From: Trichoderma breve
Lineage: Eukaryota > Ascomycota > Sordariomycetes > Hypocreales > Hypocreaceae
DNA: 64,000 bases
Reading direction: 5' to 3'
NCBI RefSeq assembly: GCF_028502605.1
Contig: NC_079234.1
Span: 4,588,001-4,652,000 of the forward strand
The notes under the pieces were generated by a model. It made no database searches. It saw nothing but the letters and a program-made list of their open reading frames with translations, and was not told the origin of the DNA. The translations under genes and the position numbers were made by a program. Shown here one piece after another: positions 44,364 through 55,505 of this stretch. Each line of letters opens with the position of its first letter. The first letter of the stretch is position 1.

Positions 44364-47300
44364 TCTGGCATTCATCTTGCACTAGCAACGGGGTCGACAA
44401 TTTGGCTTGCCTTTTTCACATCTTGTGCTGGCACAACCCCGACTTTTCAAATCACGAGCTAGACAACGCGTTTGTCGTCGGCTTCATTTCACTAGCACAG
44501 AGCATTCTGAGAAATCATCTGTTCTTTTTTTTTTTTTAATCTTGATTTTTGCTTGTTGCATAGATGTTGGTCTTAATATTTCTTGATTGTATCAACGCAT
44601 CAACATGTCCCCTTTTCCCTACACGGCTGGACGAATATAATTGGCAATGATTGGAGAGGGGCTACCATCTGACGAGGCGACGAATCACAATAAGCATCTC
44701 TACTGAACGGCTCAGCACCTTGCGATTCTTCCATTTAGCAGGAGGAATTGGGTGGTGCGGCGGCCGGGAAGGCGAGATGCCAAAAAGGAGAAACGGGAGC
44801 AAGAAATTTGCTTCCCGAGTCAAATACATACAGGGTTTGGGGTAAACACACGGGGTGGACATTCTAAAAGGAAAGAAGAAATTAGGGAAAGGCAAGGCTC
44901 ACGATGCATAGGGCGCCATTGCGTGGTTGTCTCCTGGCGTTGGGCACTCATAACATTTGGTGATTTTCTTCCTTCTTTTTTTTCAAATTGAAAAAGAAGG
45001 GAGAAAGGAAAAAAAATCTTAAGGCGACATCCATCGGAGTCCCCCCCTATTTTATGATTGGGTATATATTCAAAGAGATAATTTATAGAGATGTTTTTTG
45101 TATTTTTTAATAGTGTTCTAAGTATCTTCACATTTAGTTTGGCCAGTGACATGGTGATATGAAAGCTAGAAAAGATCAAAATTTTGACGGCTGTCGATCT
45201 TGGTCAATGGCGGTTTCTACTCGGATATTGATCAGATAAGTATGCCATGCATGGGCGACTGCTGATCTCCGGCAGGTGATTTGCCGGGGACGGTCCAGGC
45301 GATACCCATGCGAAAGGAGATGGCCCCCGTTTGTGGGCTCTCGAGGCGAGTCGTGGAGCAGATAAGCGATGGGGACAAGGGGGGGTTCGTTTGGCGATGA
45401 AGGTATCCGGAGATGGCAAGTGACATGATCTGCGGCGGAAACGGGCCGGAGAAGGATTTTTTTTAGGGGGAGCGGATTGATTGAATAGGAGTGGCATGAT
45501 TTAGTGAGTTTCGGGGGGAGGTTTGTGTGTGTGTCTGTGTGTACGGGCGAGTGAGAGAGGATTAAAAGGGCCGAAGAAGGTGTTTTGATGGTGGGCGGGG
45601 GAGTTGGTTGGTCATGATGGCGGCTTCTGCGAGAGTGAGGCTATGTATCAACGTTGCATTGTAATGTCAAAGGAGCGTGAGAATTATATCAGTACTACCT
45701 AGGTAGAAGTAGGTGGTGAAAATGGACTCTTTGTGTAGGAAAGATGACAGAGCGATGGCTAGTGGCATGTGATGAGATGACCAAGTAAGAAGCACTTTTG
45801 GCTACTCTCGGGATTCTATATGGTAAATCGACACAAATATCATCGGCGTATGATTTTGGGCCTGGTATATATCATGTTGATTTTGCTGTTTCAAGGTGCT
45901 GGGCGTGCAATGCTGGAGACAGTATTGGTCGTTTGTTAGCAGGTATTCCGTTGTTTTAGAGGCGTGATGTCTATTTCCGGTCTGATTGATGCCGTGAAGA
46001 TGAAAATAAGATGCTGAATAGAGAGAAACTGGATTTCTGCTGCCGACATAGGTGAAACTGCGAATATATATATCTAAGTAGCATCAGCATCTTGATGCAC
46101 GACTAGGTATATACCATGTAGGACTTGGCGAGCAACTTGTTTCGAGTAGCCGCGTTCAGTGGTAGTCCAGCGCGGCTAAAATTGATCACATGCATGAGCA
46201 TAATGGAAATGAACATGGCCTTAAGTACCAGAACGTATTTTAGTACTTCGTAGAGCAGTCATGAAAGTGTTCGTTCTGTTTGTTTTGAATCTAGGATTCT
46301 GCAATAGCAAAGCTGCGTCTGCTTCACTTGAGGTAGCTGGCAGTAGTAGCTGTGCCTTGACAAAAGTGCAAGTGGTATCAGTTGATGTGCGTTCCCCAGA
46401 TTTTGCTTGCTGGCATCGGTGAGATGTATACCTATGAAAATACTATCTGAGACACCATATGGCGGTGAAGATATGCAAATACCAATTTCATTCATCTTTG
46501 GAGATGTAACCACTTAACTACGAATCACCGACCATTTTAGCATAGATGCATGGATACTCGATGTCGGATCTTATTACACGGTCCCTTGGGCCATCCCGCC
46601 CTTCGCTAGCTGGCCGCACGGGGCCTGTAAAAGTGCGCTGATCAGGGGAAAACCGCGCCAACGCCAGGCACCGCGCGCTGCGAGAAATCCCCGACTGCAG
46701 CTCTTCATTGGCCACGAGGCGCTGATACCATCGTCTCACAATTACACCAAGACTCTCGCCCCCCTTTGGCGCCTACCGACGCAGTTGACTACACCTGGAC
46801 CACGCACAAAGAATAACCAGTAGCATCTTGGCCATTTACCACAGAAATGACACTTGCGGCCCTGCCGGGCCAATCTGCCGTGGAGCCTGCGCTGCGGCTG
46901 AGATTGACGGGTCCAGAATGTCTCTCGCTCATTACACAAAGACCCTGTCCGTGAACCGGGAAGAAGAGAATCAGAGACATTGCGGCCTGTATTTAGATGA
47001 CCAGAAGTCCCCCGGTGGCCTTGACCATGAGTTTTGTTTGCTTCCCGTTGACACGCAAGATCGCCCCTTTGGCCGTTCACTTTCTTCTCACTCCCTCGGT
47101 TCTACTCACTGGACTCTCAGCCTGGGCCGTTCAATCCTTTCGGCAGCTGGTGTTCCTCACTGAGTAACAAACGGTCATTTGTTGGTTAGACGAGTCCTGT
47201 TCAATTACAATTCACTCTGTCTATGAATAGATTCCATTTGGTTTTGACATATTAGTCACTACTGACCTCTCCCTCCTCGCCTTTTCGCCAAAGCACATAA

Positions 47301-47454
47301 CCCATTTCTTTCTTTTTCATAAAATATACCAAGACCATTTTTTTCTTCTCCAATATTTGTTATATCCTGTGGCTGGCTCACACGGTAACCGACGACATTC
47401 GCATTACATTCTTCAATTTGAGATACCCTGAACTTATTATATAACGGCATCATC
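44364..47454. other. 3.1-kb intergenic region, no gene supported
   Basis: AT-rich 3' side of the GT34 gene followed by the GH16 promoter. It contains a (GT)n run at 45522-45543 and a CTACCTAGGTAGAAGTAGG word near 45695. Frames at 46742-47080 (minus) and 46828-47163 (plus) are mutually antisense and match nothing I know. Confidence 0.55.
45522..45543. repeat. GT microsatellite
   Basis: Interrupted (GT)n run in intergenic DNA. Confidence 0.8.
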
Positions 47455-48480
47455 ATGTACGCTTCTAGAGGCCTCGCCCTATCCATCGCCGCACTCTTTG
47501 CTGGCAAAGGTGCTTTCGCGCAATTTTCTCAATATGCTTTGGACGTTACTTACGACGCAACCAACTTCTTTTCTCACTTCGACTTTTACGCAGACTCGGA
47601 TCCAACACATGGTTTTGTCGAATATGTTGACGCTCAAACTGCAAACTCCTTGGGTCTCGCCGGGACTTCTATTGGAGGAGTCTTTATGGGCGTCGATTAC
47701 ACTACCAAAAATCCGCCCAAAGGCCGCAAGTCAGTTCGTGTGAGCTCGCAACAATCCTTTACACACGGGCTTTTCATTGCCGATATTGCTCATATGCCGG
47801 GTAGCATCTGCGGAGCCTGGCCTGCTTTCTGGATGCTTGGCCCTGATTGGCCGTTTTCGGGAGAAATCGACATTATCGAGGGTGTAAACACTCAGACGAC
47901 CAACTCTATTACGCTGCATACGGGTCCTGGCTTCTCAGTTAGCAACAATGGATCTACTTCGTCTACTCAACTGCTCAGCAGCGATTGTGGCCCCAATAAC
48001 AGCAATTCGGGATGTGGCCAGTCGACCGCGGACAATCAGAATTATGGTGATGGCTTCAATGCTATTCGGGGAGGAGTCTACGCCACCGAATGGACATCCG
48101 AGCACATTGCCGTCTGGTTCTTCCCACGAACTAATATCCCCGTCGACATCACACTTGGTACGCCCAACCCGGACGGCTGGGGCCAACCACTCGCCAAATT
48201 TACAGGCGTCAACGGCTGCAGCATCGATAATTACTTCAAGAACAACCAGATCGTCTTTGACACTACATTTTGCGGTGACTGGGCAGGCCAGGCTTGGGCA
48301 TCCAACAGCGAGTGCGCCGCCTTGGCCGACACGTGCGAGGACTATGTCTCTAACAATCCTTCGGCCTTTGCCAAGGCATTTTGGCTTATCAACTCGGTCA
48401 AGGTATATAATCAGGCTCCCAATGTTGCGACAAGAGGAAATTCTTTGCCAAAGTCTTCTCCCAAGAGATTCACGGCCTGA
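47455..48480 (+). CDS. Secreted GH16 endo-beta-1,3(4)-glucanase, 341 aa
   Basis: Glycoside hydrolase family 16 enzyme expected to cleave beta-1,3 or mixed-linked 1,3-1,4 glucans, outside the cell. Single exon. A signal peptide (residues 1-22, cut predicted after AFA) precedes a mature protein that starts QFSQYALDVTYDATNFF. The beta-jelly-roll core shows the substrate-cleft Trp block GAWPAFWMLG and the catalytic motif GEIDIIEG (about residue 136), in which the first Glu is nucleophile and the last Glu is acid/base. Ten or so cysteines are likely paired in the C-terminal half (for example CGPNNSNSGCG and SECAALADTCEDY). There is no GPI-type hydrophobic tail, so a free secreted enzyme is expected. 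This is the common fungal mixed-linked-glucanase branch rather than the Crh wall transglycosylases. Confidence 0.95.
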   Translation: MYASRGLALSIAALFAGKGAFAQFSQYALDVTYDATNFFSHFDFYADSDPTHGFVEYVDAQTANSLGLAGTSIGGVFMGVDYTTKNPPKGRKSVRVSSQQSFTHGLFIADIAHMPGSICGAWPAFWMLGPDWPFSGEIDIIEGVNTQTTNSITLHTGPGFSVSNNGSTSSTQLLSSDCGPNNSNSGCGQSTADNQNYGDGFNAIRGGVYATEWTSEHIAVWFFPRTNIPVDITLGTPNPDGWGQPLAKFTGVNGCSIDNYFKNNQIVFDTTFCGDWAGQAWASNSECAALADTCEDYVSNNPSAFAKAFWLINSVKVYNQAPNVATRGNSLPKSSPKRFTA

Positions 48481-49494
48481 ACATGGCAAAGAAGGAGGAT
48501 GATGGACGATGGACAGGGGTAGAGATAGAATGCTATATGGAGGAGGAGGAGGATATACCCTCGGATTTGACCAAGTGCTTGAGCATTATGACTCTTCTCT
48601 TTTTTCTTTATTTGTTACCTTCTCGTCCTATTGGAGATTACAGTTTGCTTCAAAACTGTACATTACTTTTTTACCGGCTCGCCATAGATATAGATTGAGC
48701 AATTCTTATACATAAGGCGTAATCGGTTGTCGGTGTGTAGAGTGTGTTTCCTAAACTACCTAATCGAAAGAACTACATCATATATTTGCCGACCATTTGC
48801 ATAAGTAGCAATAGGCAGCAATTACTACTAATCTACCAGATAGTATATGTGTCTCGAAACCTATAACAAAACAATTCGTAACCATATTCAGACCTGCATG
48901 TATGCAATTGTAATCACAAAGTTGAAACCCCTGCCTCGGTATTGCGAAAATGTCCGAAAAGCAAAAGTAAGTCGTCAAATAGGCTACCCGTTGATGCAAC
49001 TTGGCCATTCCCAAGAGGCACAGCACAACCCCTTCGGCCTTCGGGTCGTCGGCAAAAGGAGTTTCTCGTCCAATCAAAACCCCCACGCGCGTCAACCCCC
49101 AAATCTGGCCTTTATTTGTGCGTCTCTTGGCAATGAATCTCATGTTTTGACGATGCTTGATCAGGACTAGGAAAATTGGGCTTGAACAATCGCCAGGGTT
49201 TTGTTTTCTAGGTTGCGTGCATTACGTGTTTAGACTGAATGGAGAAAGCGGTATCCTGGTAGCTTCGATTTCTGGTATGGGGTAATATCGTAGAGGACGT
49301 GCATTTAAATCCATGTACATGCCTCTCACTCGTACCCGCTCTGGGCACCGAGGGAGAATTCTACTTAAACAAAAAAAATCGCTGAAGAGGAAAAACCAGA
49401 CTGCCATCTTTTGTCTATCCAGAAACGTCAGTCGGCGTTGTGCTCTTCAAAGTCACTTCAAACCATCTCTCGTCTCAACCAACTACCAGTCAGA
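48481..49494. other. Intergenic: GH16 3' side and MAPEG gene promoter
   Basis: About 1 kb, AT-rich. Short open frames on both strands are mutually antisense. No gene supported. Confidence 0.6.
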
Positions 49495-50124
49495 ATGAGT
49501 CTCATCGCGGGCCTGGATCTCACCAAGAACTATTCGTTCTTCACTGTACGAGACGTCAAACCGAGACTGCATGACATGATGAATTGCAACTAACTCAGCC
49601 CTACTCACATTAGGTTCCCGCAGCATTTCTGCTATGCATGCTTCCCGGAGCCTTTGCCAATGCTCTAGCTGGCAAGTCTTTTGACCCTGCCAATCCGCGA
49701 CAGACGAGGGCAACTGTCCTTGCCGATGAGAAGCTCGACAAAATCGTGAGTTCTCACTTGTTTTCATTCCAGCTCCTCTCATTACCAATCCGACTCGAAA
49801 GCATTTGATGTTGACTCTTCGTCCTTTAAACAGCAACAACAGCGCTTCATACGAGCCCAGGGCGCTCAAGAGAACGGGTTTGAGACGGTGGGCTTGTACG
49901 CCTCCGGCGTGCTGGCGGCCAACTACGCGGGCGTTAGCGTGCGAATGCTCAATTTGTTGACTATTGGTTATCTCGTCTCCCGGGTTGCATACATCTTTGC
50001 CTACGTCGTCTTGTGCCAGAACCGAAGGCTGGCTCCTGTAAGGTCGATTTGCTGGGCAGCAGGATCGGCTATCTTGGTGTCTTTGTGGGTTATGGCTGGG
50101 CAGAACGTGAATCTGAAGCTTTGA
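49495..50124 (+). CDS. MAPEG-family integral membrane protein, 157 aa
   Basis: Member of the membrane-associated proteins in eicosanoid and glutathione metabolism family; these are four-helix ER proteins, some with glutathione S-transferase or peroxidase activity. Exons 49495-49545, 49614-49745 and 49834-50124, all phase 0. The first exon codes for only 17 residues. The family core is RAQGAQENGFETVGLYASGV (an RA-x-HENG-like motif with Gln in place of His), then LNLLTIGYLVSRVAYIFAYV and a final helix ending WVMAGQNVNLKL. Four hydrophobic segments are apparent. Which reaction it performs in fungi is unknown; many fungal members are annotated only by family. Confidence 0.85.
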
Positions 50125-50965
50125 GCTGGGGGTTTTCGGGTTTTGTTTCTTGGAGTTTCTAAGATGATGTCAATAAAGAATGGATTTTTTGCTTTGTTTT
50201 GACGGCTGGATGACAGTTACTTGAAAGGATGTTTCCATTGAGAGAAAGCCTGATTTCGTCAATGTGAGCACCAAAGTCGACTCCTAGAGAGAAAGCTCCT
50301 TCATCGACACTCTTCTGAGCTAGCCTCCAGACTGATGGAAGAAACAGTCTGCTCCTGGAATATAGAGAGAGAGTAAAGCTCTAGAGATGGTATGCTGGCA
50401 TCCGCGAAGAAAACATATAGACGTCAAGGAGCATCATCTCCGTTTTAGATACAGACTTTGCGTAGCCCCAGTGTGAAATGTTGTTACAGAAGAAAGAGAG
50501 AGAAAAAGAGAGAGCGAGAGCGACTAGGATTACTCATGGAAGCGAAAAGTCTCACCGCTATCAAGTCTCTGAATCACAAGTCGAGCACAACTGATTTCGA
50601 TAGTATGGCTGCACGTGTGAATGAATCACTTACCATTGCTGAGGCTGCCGCTTCGTAGCACTTTTTTTTTTTTTTAAGAGATGAAAATGGTTCAATGTCA
50701 ACATAAAAGAGGCGTGACTTGTCTTTCTCTCTCCGGTATTGTTCTGCAAGATATATCGTGCTATCAAGGCACTCCCTATATGCCTTGATTCTTCGAGGGC
50801 AGGAACAATCGAGCCCCTGCCTCAATAGCAACCACACATCAAGGAAAAAAGCCAGTAACTAGCAAACCACCGACATTGAACTTATACACCAACAAAAGAA
50901 AAGGGAGACTTATCAACAACAAGAACACCACACAAGATAAACCCGTTAGCACCAAACTACCTACA
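50125..50965. other. Intergenic: upstream of the small secreted protein gene
   Basis: About 0.8 kb. It holds GA-rich repeats (about 50488-50522) and a T12 run near 50664. No gene supported. Confidence 0.6.
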
Positions 50966-51268
50966 ATGTTCTCCCTAAAGCCCATCTTATACATCTCTCT
51001 CCTCCTCACCAGCTCCGCCACCGCCGTCTTTCTTCCCGCTACAAGCACATCCGCATCCATTCTCAACAGCACGAGCACAGCTACCGCGGCGCCCACCATC
51101 TCGCCCGCTGCCATTCACTGCGACATCACGTACTGCGTCAACGGTACTTCGTTCTGCCACTTCTGGGCCGGCGCCAGCACGTGGCAAATGTCGGGCCCGT
51201 CGCCCGGAGAAGTCGTCACTACCATGGGCGTCTGCAAGGTCGGCAGGGCAAGGTTGCCTGCGGCTTAA
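50966..51268 (+). CDS. Small secreted cysteine-containing protein, 100 aa
   Basis: I do not recognise a characterised family. The ATG at 50966 opens a classical signal peptide (about residues 1-20, MFSLKPILYISLLLTSSATA), followed by a Ser/Thr/Ala-rich stretch that could be O-glycosylated. A compact C-terminal block has four cysteines (HCDITYC, then SFC, then GVC), a WAG motif and a PSPGEV turn. Two N-glycosylation sequons (NST and NGT) are present. Size, secretion and even cysteine number resemble small secreted effector-like or surface proteins of ascomycetes, but that is a class description, not a function. The last ten residues after GVCK look unstructured; an unnoticed intron near the 3' end is possible. 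Confidence 0.65.
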   Translation: MFSLKPILYISLLLTSSATAVFLPATSTSASILNSTSTATAAPTISPAAIHCDITYCVNGTSFCHFWAGASTWQMSGPSPGEVVTTMGVCKVGRARLPAA

Positions 51269-51736
51269 GGAGTGAAGCGAGATGGGATTTTGTTGTTCAA
51301 GGGAGCTTTCGAATGGGGCCCTGGACATGAAAACGAACCCACTGTCAAGGGGCAGCCGTGATCGAATTGCCTGCAGAGATTGAACTCACAATGGTAGAAA
51401 AGGGGAATCGGTGTTCTACCAGAAATGTGCTTTGGGGGTTTGGTGCCAAAATGACGTGTGACTGAAAGTGGTTCAAGACAGATGCTGAAAACTGGCTTCT
51501 TCTGCTCGATGGGTTTATTATTGACAAATGCGCTAATAATACATATACTCAAGCATGCAATTCTACCCTTTGGTAGAACTAAACTAATACAACTAATATC
51601 CTGCTTACTGAGATCTACTGTCACGTATATACCGAACCAACTTGCTACGTCTACTTGCCTCATACCTCGTGCTAGATAGCATGCCATGTTATGCAGTTGA
51701 TAGGAAACCCGTTGCTCTCCAAATTCAGTCATCATC
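51269..51736. other. Convergent spacer
   Basis: About 470 bp between the small secreted protein (+) and the sugar symporter (-). No gene supported. Confidence 0.6.
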
Positions 51737-53776
51737 TTATCTATCAGATCCAGACGCTACTTCTAAGCCTCCAAAACTGGGGTTCCTTACCAGTCTCGGG
51801 GCGTCAGCTTCTCCCGTTGGCACCGCGGAGTAACCAGGTTTGGTGCTTCCAGAAAAGTCTCCGTCAGGGGACTCATCGTCATCGTCATCATCCTGGGCCG
51901 CATCACCATGTTCTTCGTCAGCCAATGTCTCTGGCGGAACAGACACGTCGTCCTTGATTCTGAGCACAAAAAAGGCAGATACCAGCGCAAAAAGACCTCC
52001 AAGCGCTAAGACGATGGCGATGCTATGGTCGCCAGGTGTTCCCCTCGGCTTCTGCCATATCTTGAAAATCAAGCTCGAGCCTACATTGGCAATGATTTGA
52101 GGAGCGGAAACGGACATGTTGTGGATGCCCATGATCACGCCCGCCTGATCCACTTCCTCCTCCTTTGGCGCTTCTGTCATTTCCATTGGAGATGTGTGGC
52201 CAGTGGCGGGAGCCAAGGGCGGAGGAGCATCACGATTGTCTCTTCGGGGGCGCCTAGCGCGGGCGAGAGCATCACGCCGACTGATTTCGGCGCTGATGAT
52301 GGCGAACGGAGCCCAGAGAGTAATGGCCCAAGTGATTCCAGCGACTCCAATCAAGGCTGTGGCTGCGTTGACAGACCTCACAAAGACAGTGCAAACCATG
52401 ACGATGGCGAAGAGGATGAGAGACCCAAACCAAGCCCGCCTAAGGGTGAAGCCGGGTATTCTCAGGTGATCCAGGAACGACTTTTTGGTGCCAGAATCCG
52501 AACTGTCTCCTACAGGATGGCTATCATAAGTTGGGGCAACGAAAAAAGGAAGAAACACATTAACCAGCAGGCTAACAATGGAGTTGATGAGGAGGGCAAA
52601 GGAACCCATTCGAGTTGCTTGCTCGTATAGCTTGTCAATCTCTTCGGGGGTCATGTGGGGGTTCTTCTCAAGGAAAGGCTGGACATAAATCTCTCCAATG
52701 TACGAAGAGGTATAGAACAACAGAGGGAAGAAGCCGACCCAACCAAAGAACTGGACTTGACACACCCGCTTGATCTGCGGCGGCAATCGCTTGATGGATT
52801 TGAAGAGGGTAAAGAAGAACAAGAAAATGCTCTGCTTCTTGCGTGGAGGGCCGTCTAATCGAGGATCTCGTTCCTTAATCACGGAGGCACTCAAAATGAC
52901 CGTAGATCCCAGCGAGATACTTGCGATTGCGCAAAGAATCTTGAACTGGGTATTGCCCAGGAACCAGAGGGGTGTCGTCAAATTAACGTATCCCGCAATG
53001 TAGCCAATGATATTTCCTATACCTGTCATGCGGCTGGCCATGGAATTCGCAGCCTCTTGTTGATGGGCAGGCCCACAATCAACGATGAAAGCTCGGAGGG
53101 CAGCTTGGACCGTGTTGATGGCAAAGTCTAGCAGATAGACTCCAATCACCGCCGTCACAATAATGGTAATCTTGACGCCGTGTGATTCGGGATCAGCCCC
53201 AAAAAGGCTCAAAACTCCGCTAACAATTTCTTTTGTCCAAGCCAAGAAGAGCAGCCCTATTATGGTTGCAGCGGCACCACCGAGCATGAACGGTTTCCGT
53301 TTACCCCATGAGAGACGGCAGCTATCGCTGAGCATGCCGACATATGGCTGCACCAAGGTACCGGTCAGTGGCCCCGCGATCCAGACCAGAGCCATGAGAG
53401 ACTTGCTCAGTCCCAGGGACAGCAGATATGGTGAGCCATTGGAGAGCTCGACGGACCACGCGATTTGAAGACCTCCAATACCGATGGTCAAGATGGTCAG
53501 GTACCACAAGCTCTTGGTGGTTTGGCTGTCATCAGCATGGTCATCAATTCGGCCGCCCGACCTGGCACCAAATGCATCGTAGTCGGCTGGCGGTAATAGC
53601 GGAGAGTGTTCGTCGTTTACAGGTTCACGCTCGTGCTCTGGCTGCTCGTCGAGAGAGCGGTTGCGGGGCGTAACAGCGCCTGGAGTCGATGGCGAGCTGG
53701 CGCTCGGAGTAAACTGTTGCTGACGAGGAACAGGAGGTTCGCCATGGTCAGGCTCGTGGGGGGATGATGCCGTCAT
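51737..53776 (-). CDS. Sucrose/alpha-glucoside:proton symporter (Sut1-like, GPH/MFS), 679 aa
   Basis: Plasma membrane sugar-proton symporter related to plant SUC/SUT proteins and Schizosaccharomyces pombe Sut1. Single exon, ATG at 53776. An N-terminal cytosolic tail of about 85 residues (Pro/Ser/Glu-rich, with the SPLLPPADYDAFG block common in fungal homologues) precedes 12 predicted membrane segments. The family signature between segments 2 and 3 is seen as LSDSCRLSWGKRKPFML (the RWGRRRPF-like motif). Segment 1 has QIAWSVELSNGSPYLLSLGL, close to the plant consensus. The central loop is basic (PRLDGPPRKKQS), a large cytosolic loop lies at about residues 505-545, and the C terminus is very acidic (DDDDDDESPDGDFS). 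Substrate could be sucrose or maltose-type disaccharides. Confidence 0.92.
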   Translation of the reverse strand: MTASSPHEPDHGEPPVPRQQQFTPSASSPSTPGAVTPRNRSLDEQPEHEREPVNDEHSPLLPPADYDAFGARSGGRIDDHADDSQTTKSLWYLTILTIGIGGLQIAWSVELSNGSPYLLSLGLSKSLMALVWIAGPLTGTLVQPYVGMLSDSCRLSWGKRKPFMLGGAAATIIGLLFLAWTKEIVSGVLSLFGADPESHGVKITIIVTAVIGVYLLDFAINTVQAALRAFIVDCGPAHQQEAANSMASRMTGIGNIIGYIAGYVNLTTPLWFLGNTQFKILCAIASISLGSTVILSASVIKERDPRLDGPPRKKQSIFLFFFTLFKSIKRLPPQIKRVCQVQFFGWVGFFPLLFYTSSYIGEIYVQPFLEKNPHMTPEEIDKLYEQATRMGSFALLINSIVSLLVNVFLPFFVAPTYDSHPVGDSSDSGTKKSFLDHLRIPGFTLRRAWFGSLILFAIVMVCTVFVRSVNAATALIGVAGITWAITLWAPFAIISAEISRRDALARARRPRRDNRDAPPPLAPATGHTSPMEMTEAPKEEEVDQAGVIMGIHNMSVSAPQIIANVGSSLIFKIWQKPRGTPGDHSIAIVLALGGLFALVSAFFVLRIKDDVSVPPETLADEEHGDAAQDDDDDDESPDGDFSGSTKPGYSAVPTGEADAPRLVRNPSFGGLEVASGSDR

Positions 53777-55013
53777 GGCGGCGGCCAGTGGAGTATAGAC
53801 GCGTGGAAGCGGATTTCGTATCGTGATGCGGCTGCGCCGTCGGCGTCGATCAGCGGAGTAGCATGCGATGTTTCAAGAGAGAGTGCGTTGTGGAGACGAC
53901 AAGGCGATGATGTGGTGATGATTTGGTGATGATGGCTACGGGCAGTAGCTTCACGAGAGGGCCATGGCCGAGTAAGGCGAGGATTGGAACCCGTCCTGAA
54001 GGCCTTTCAGCTGGGTATGCAGATGGAGAAGCTTGAACAAATCAGGGGCCTCGCTCAAATCAGACAAATCATGTGGCGAAGCTGAGGATCTTGGGCAGAA
54101 GGACCACGCGACCGCACAGCTGGCACTGCATTTACCGTTGACAGACAATCGATCGGGATGGTGTACCGGTCTCAAAGATGCTAGTCTCACTGGTGAGACA
54201 CACAGCCTGTAGAGAAGAAGAGGCCTTTGGTTACGCTGAGATGACGGCTAAGTCAAGTCGCATCAATCACGAGCTCCTGGAGCACGTTGGTGGGCATCGT
54301 GATGCGTCATGTGGGCGTTGGCCAATCAGATTCGTCGGATTCTGACGCAGGTGCTGATGTTCAGGCACGAAGAGCGCTGAAGGTCAGGCTGATGGGTCAG
54401 TGACATCACTGAGGTTTATATTTGAACCGACCAATCACGGCGGCGGATGAATGACCCCTGTACAAGAATGCATATTGAAACTTGAAGTTGCTCGCATCGC
54501 TTCGACATATCGCCAAGAAATTTTAGGGGCTATTTAGAATAAATTGATCGTTTAAGCTACTATAATACTCTTTATATGATACTACAATGTTAATCAATGG
54601 AAGCTAGACGATGGACCAAAGCACAAGTATCAGCCTTCTAAGCTATAAGCAACATTCAACTACATGTTGTCATTATGTTACTCCAGAGCCGCCGATTCGC
54701 CATTTGCATGAGCCCTTGTTTGCTCAACTTCTGCTTTCTTGTTAAACGTTCTACCCAATTTGCTGGAAAACGCCGTAGTCGAGGCGTGTATGGCAGATGT
54801 TAACCTAGCAAAGGCTGACTTGATGCTAAATCTTGGCGGTGGCTCTGAGTTGAAAGGCATCAATCTAAATCTCCAAAGAAGCTTTCATATGATTCCTGCA
54901 GACTGAAGCGTCCGCTTCGTGACTTTGTTAGATTGAGCAACTAAGAACTGAAATCATTCCACTGGCCAATGTCTCCCGAGCCCGGAAAAGTTAATACAAA
55001 CAATACTACCTAG
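53777..55013. other. Intergenic: symporter promoter side
   Basis: About 1.2 kb. It contains the inverted repeat at 54398-54413, a CCAAT box near 54316 and an AT-rich stretch around 54530-54600. A 60-codon minus-strand frame at 54678-54860 has a sensible composition but no recognisable homology. Confidence 0.55.
54398..54413. promoter_or_regulatory. Inverted repeat TCAGTGA-CA-TCACTGA
   Basis: Perfect 7-bp inverted repeat with a 2-bp spacer, followed by a TATA-like GGTTTATATTTG. The centre, TGACATCA, is one base from a CRE/bZIP site. It lies about 620 bp upstream of the symporter start. Confidence 0.35.
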
Positions 55014-55505
55014 CACCAGGGATATCCCATTTCGGAAGACGACTTGAGCTGGGATGATGTCTGTGAATTCTACAATAGCCCAGACGACCCATTTATTGCG
55101 TCTAGCGCGCGTGCCTACGACAACATCTATCTCAAATTCGCTATTACGCTGCATGGCAACGAGGCCACTGACATAGCCCCCGTGGAAACGGCAATCCCAA
55201 CAGGGCCATGGGAAGACAGACATAGACAGAGCGCAAAGTCCATTGCAAACACGAGAGGAGAGACTCAGAAAAAGGCATTCTTATCGCGAATTGGGGGCGC
55301 TGTAGTTGGCGGCGCATTTCTTATTTTCCCGATGTGGCTGATGGTGCTCAAACAAGAGATATATCTAAGCCTTGGCGTGATAACGGGCTGTGTAGCTGCA
55401 TTTGGGTTACTCATGGCGTTATCCATGGGGTCACTGGATGCTGTTTTTGCGGCTACATTTGCTTACACAGCGGTTCTCATGGTTTTTGTTGGTGTCATGA
55501 TGTAG
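55014..55505 (+). pseudogene. C-terminal fragment of a DUF6594-type membrane protein
   Basis: The frame from an acceptor-like TACCTAG at 55004-55013 to a TAG at 55503 encodes about 163 residues. They look like the C-terminal half of DUF6594 proteins (families common in plant- and soil-associated ascomycetes, often linked to ankyrin or HET genes): a cytosolic stretch, a basic segment (AFLSRIGGAVVGG), then three hydrophobic helices with FPMWLMVLKQEIYLSLGVI and AATFAYTAVLMVFVGVMM. The usual N-terminal coiled-coil half (about 100-200 residues) is not visible in any frame upstream, and an in-frame TAG lies at 55011. I therefore call it a truncated remnant; a gene with an unrecognised upstream exon is the alternative. 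The family name rests on pattern memory, not a search. Confidence 0.5.

Noticed and set aside
54678..54860. 60-codon minus-strand frame with a plausible-looking protein
   Set aside because: No homology, no upstream exon found and a small size; could be real but is unsupported.
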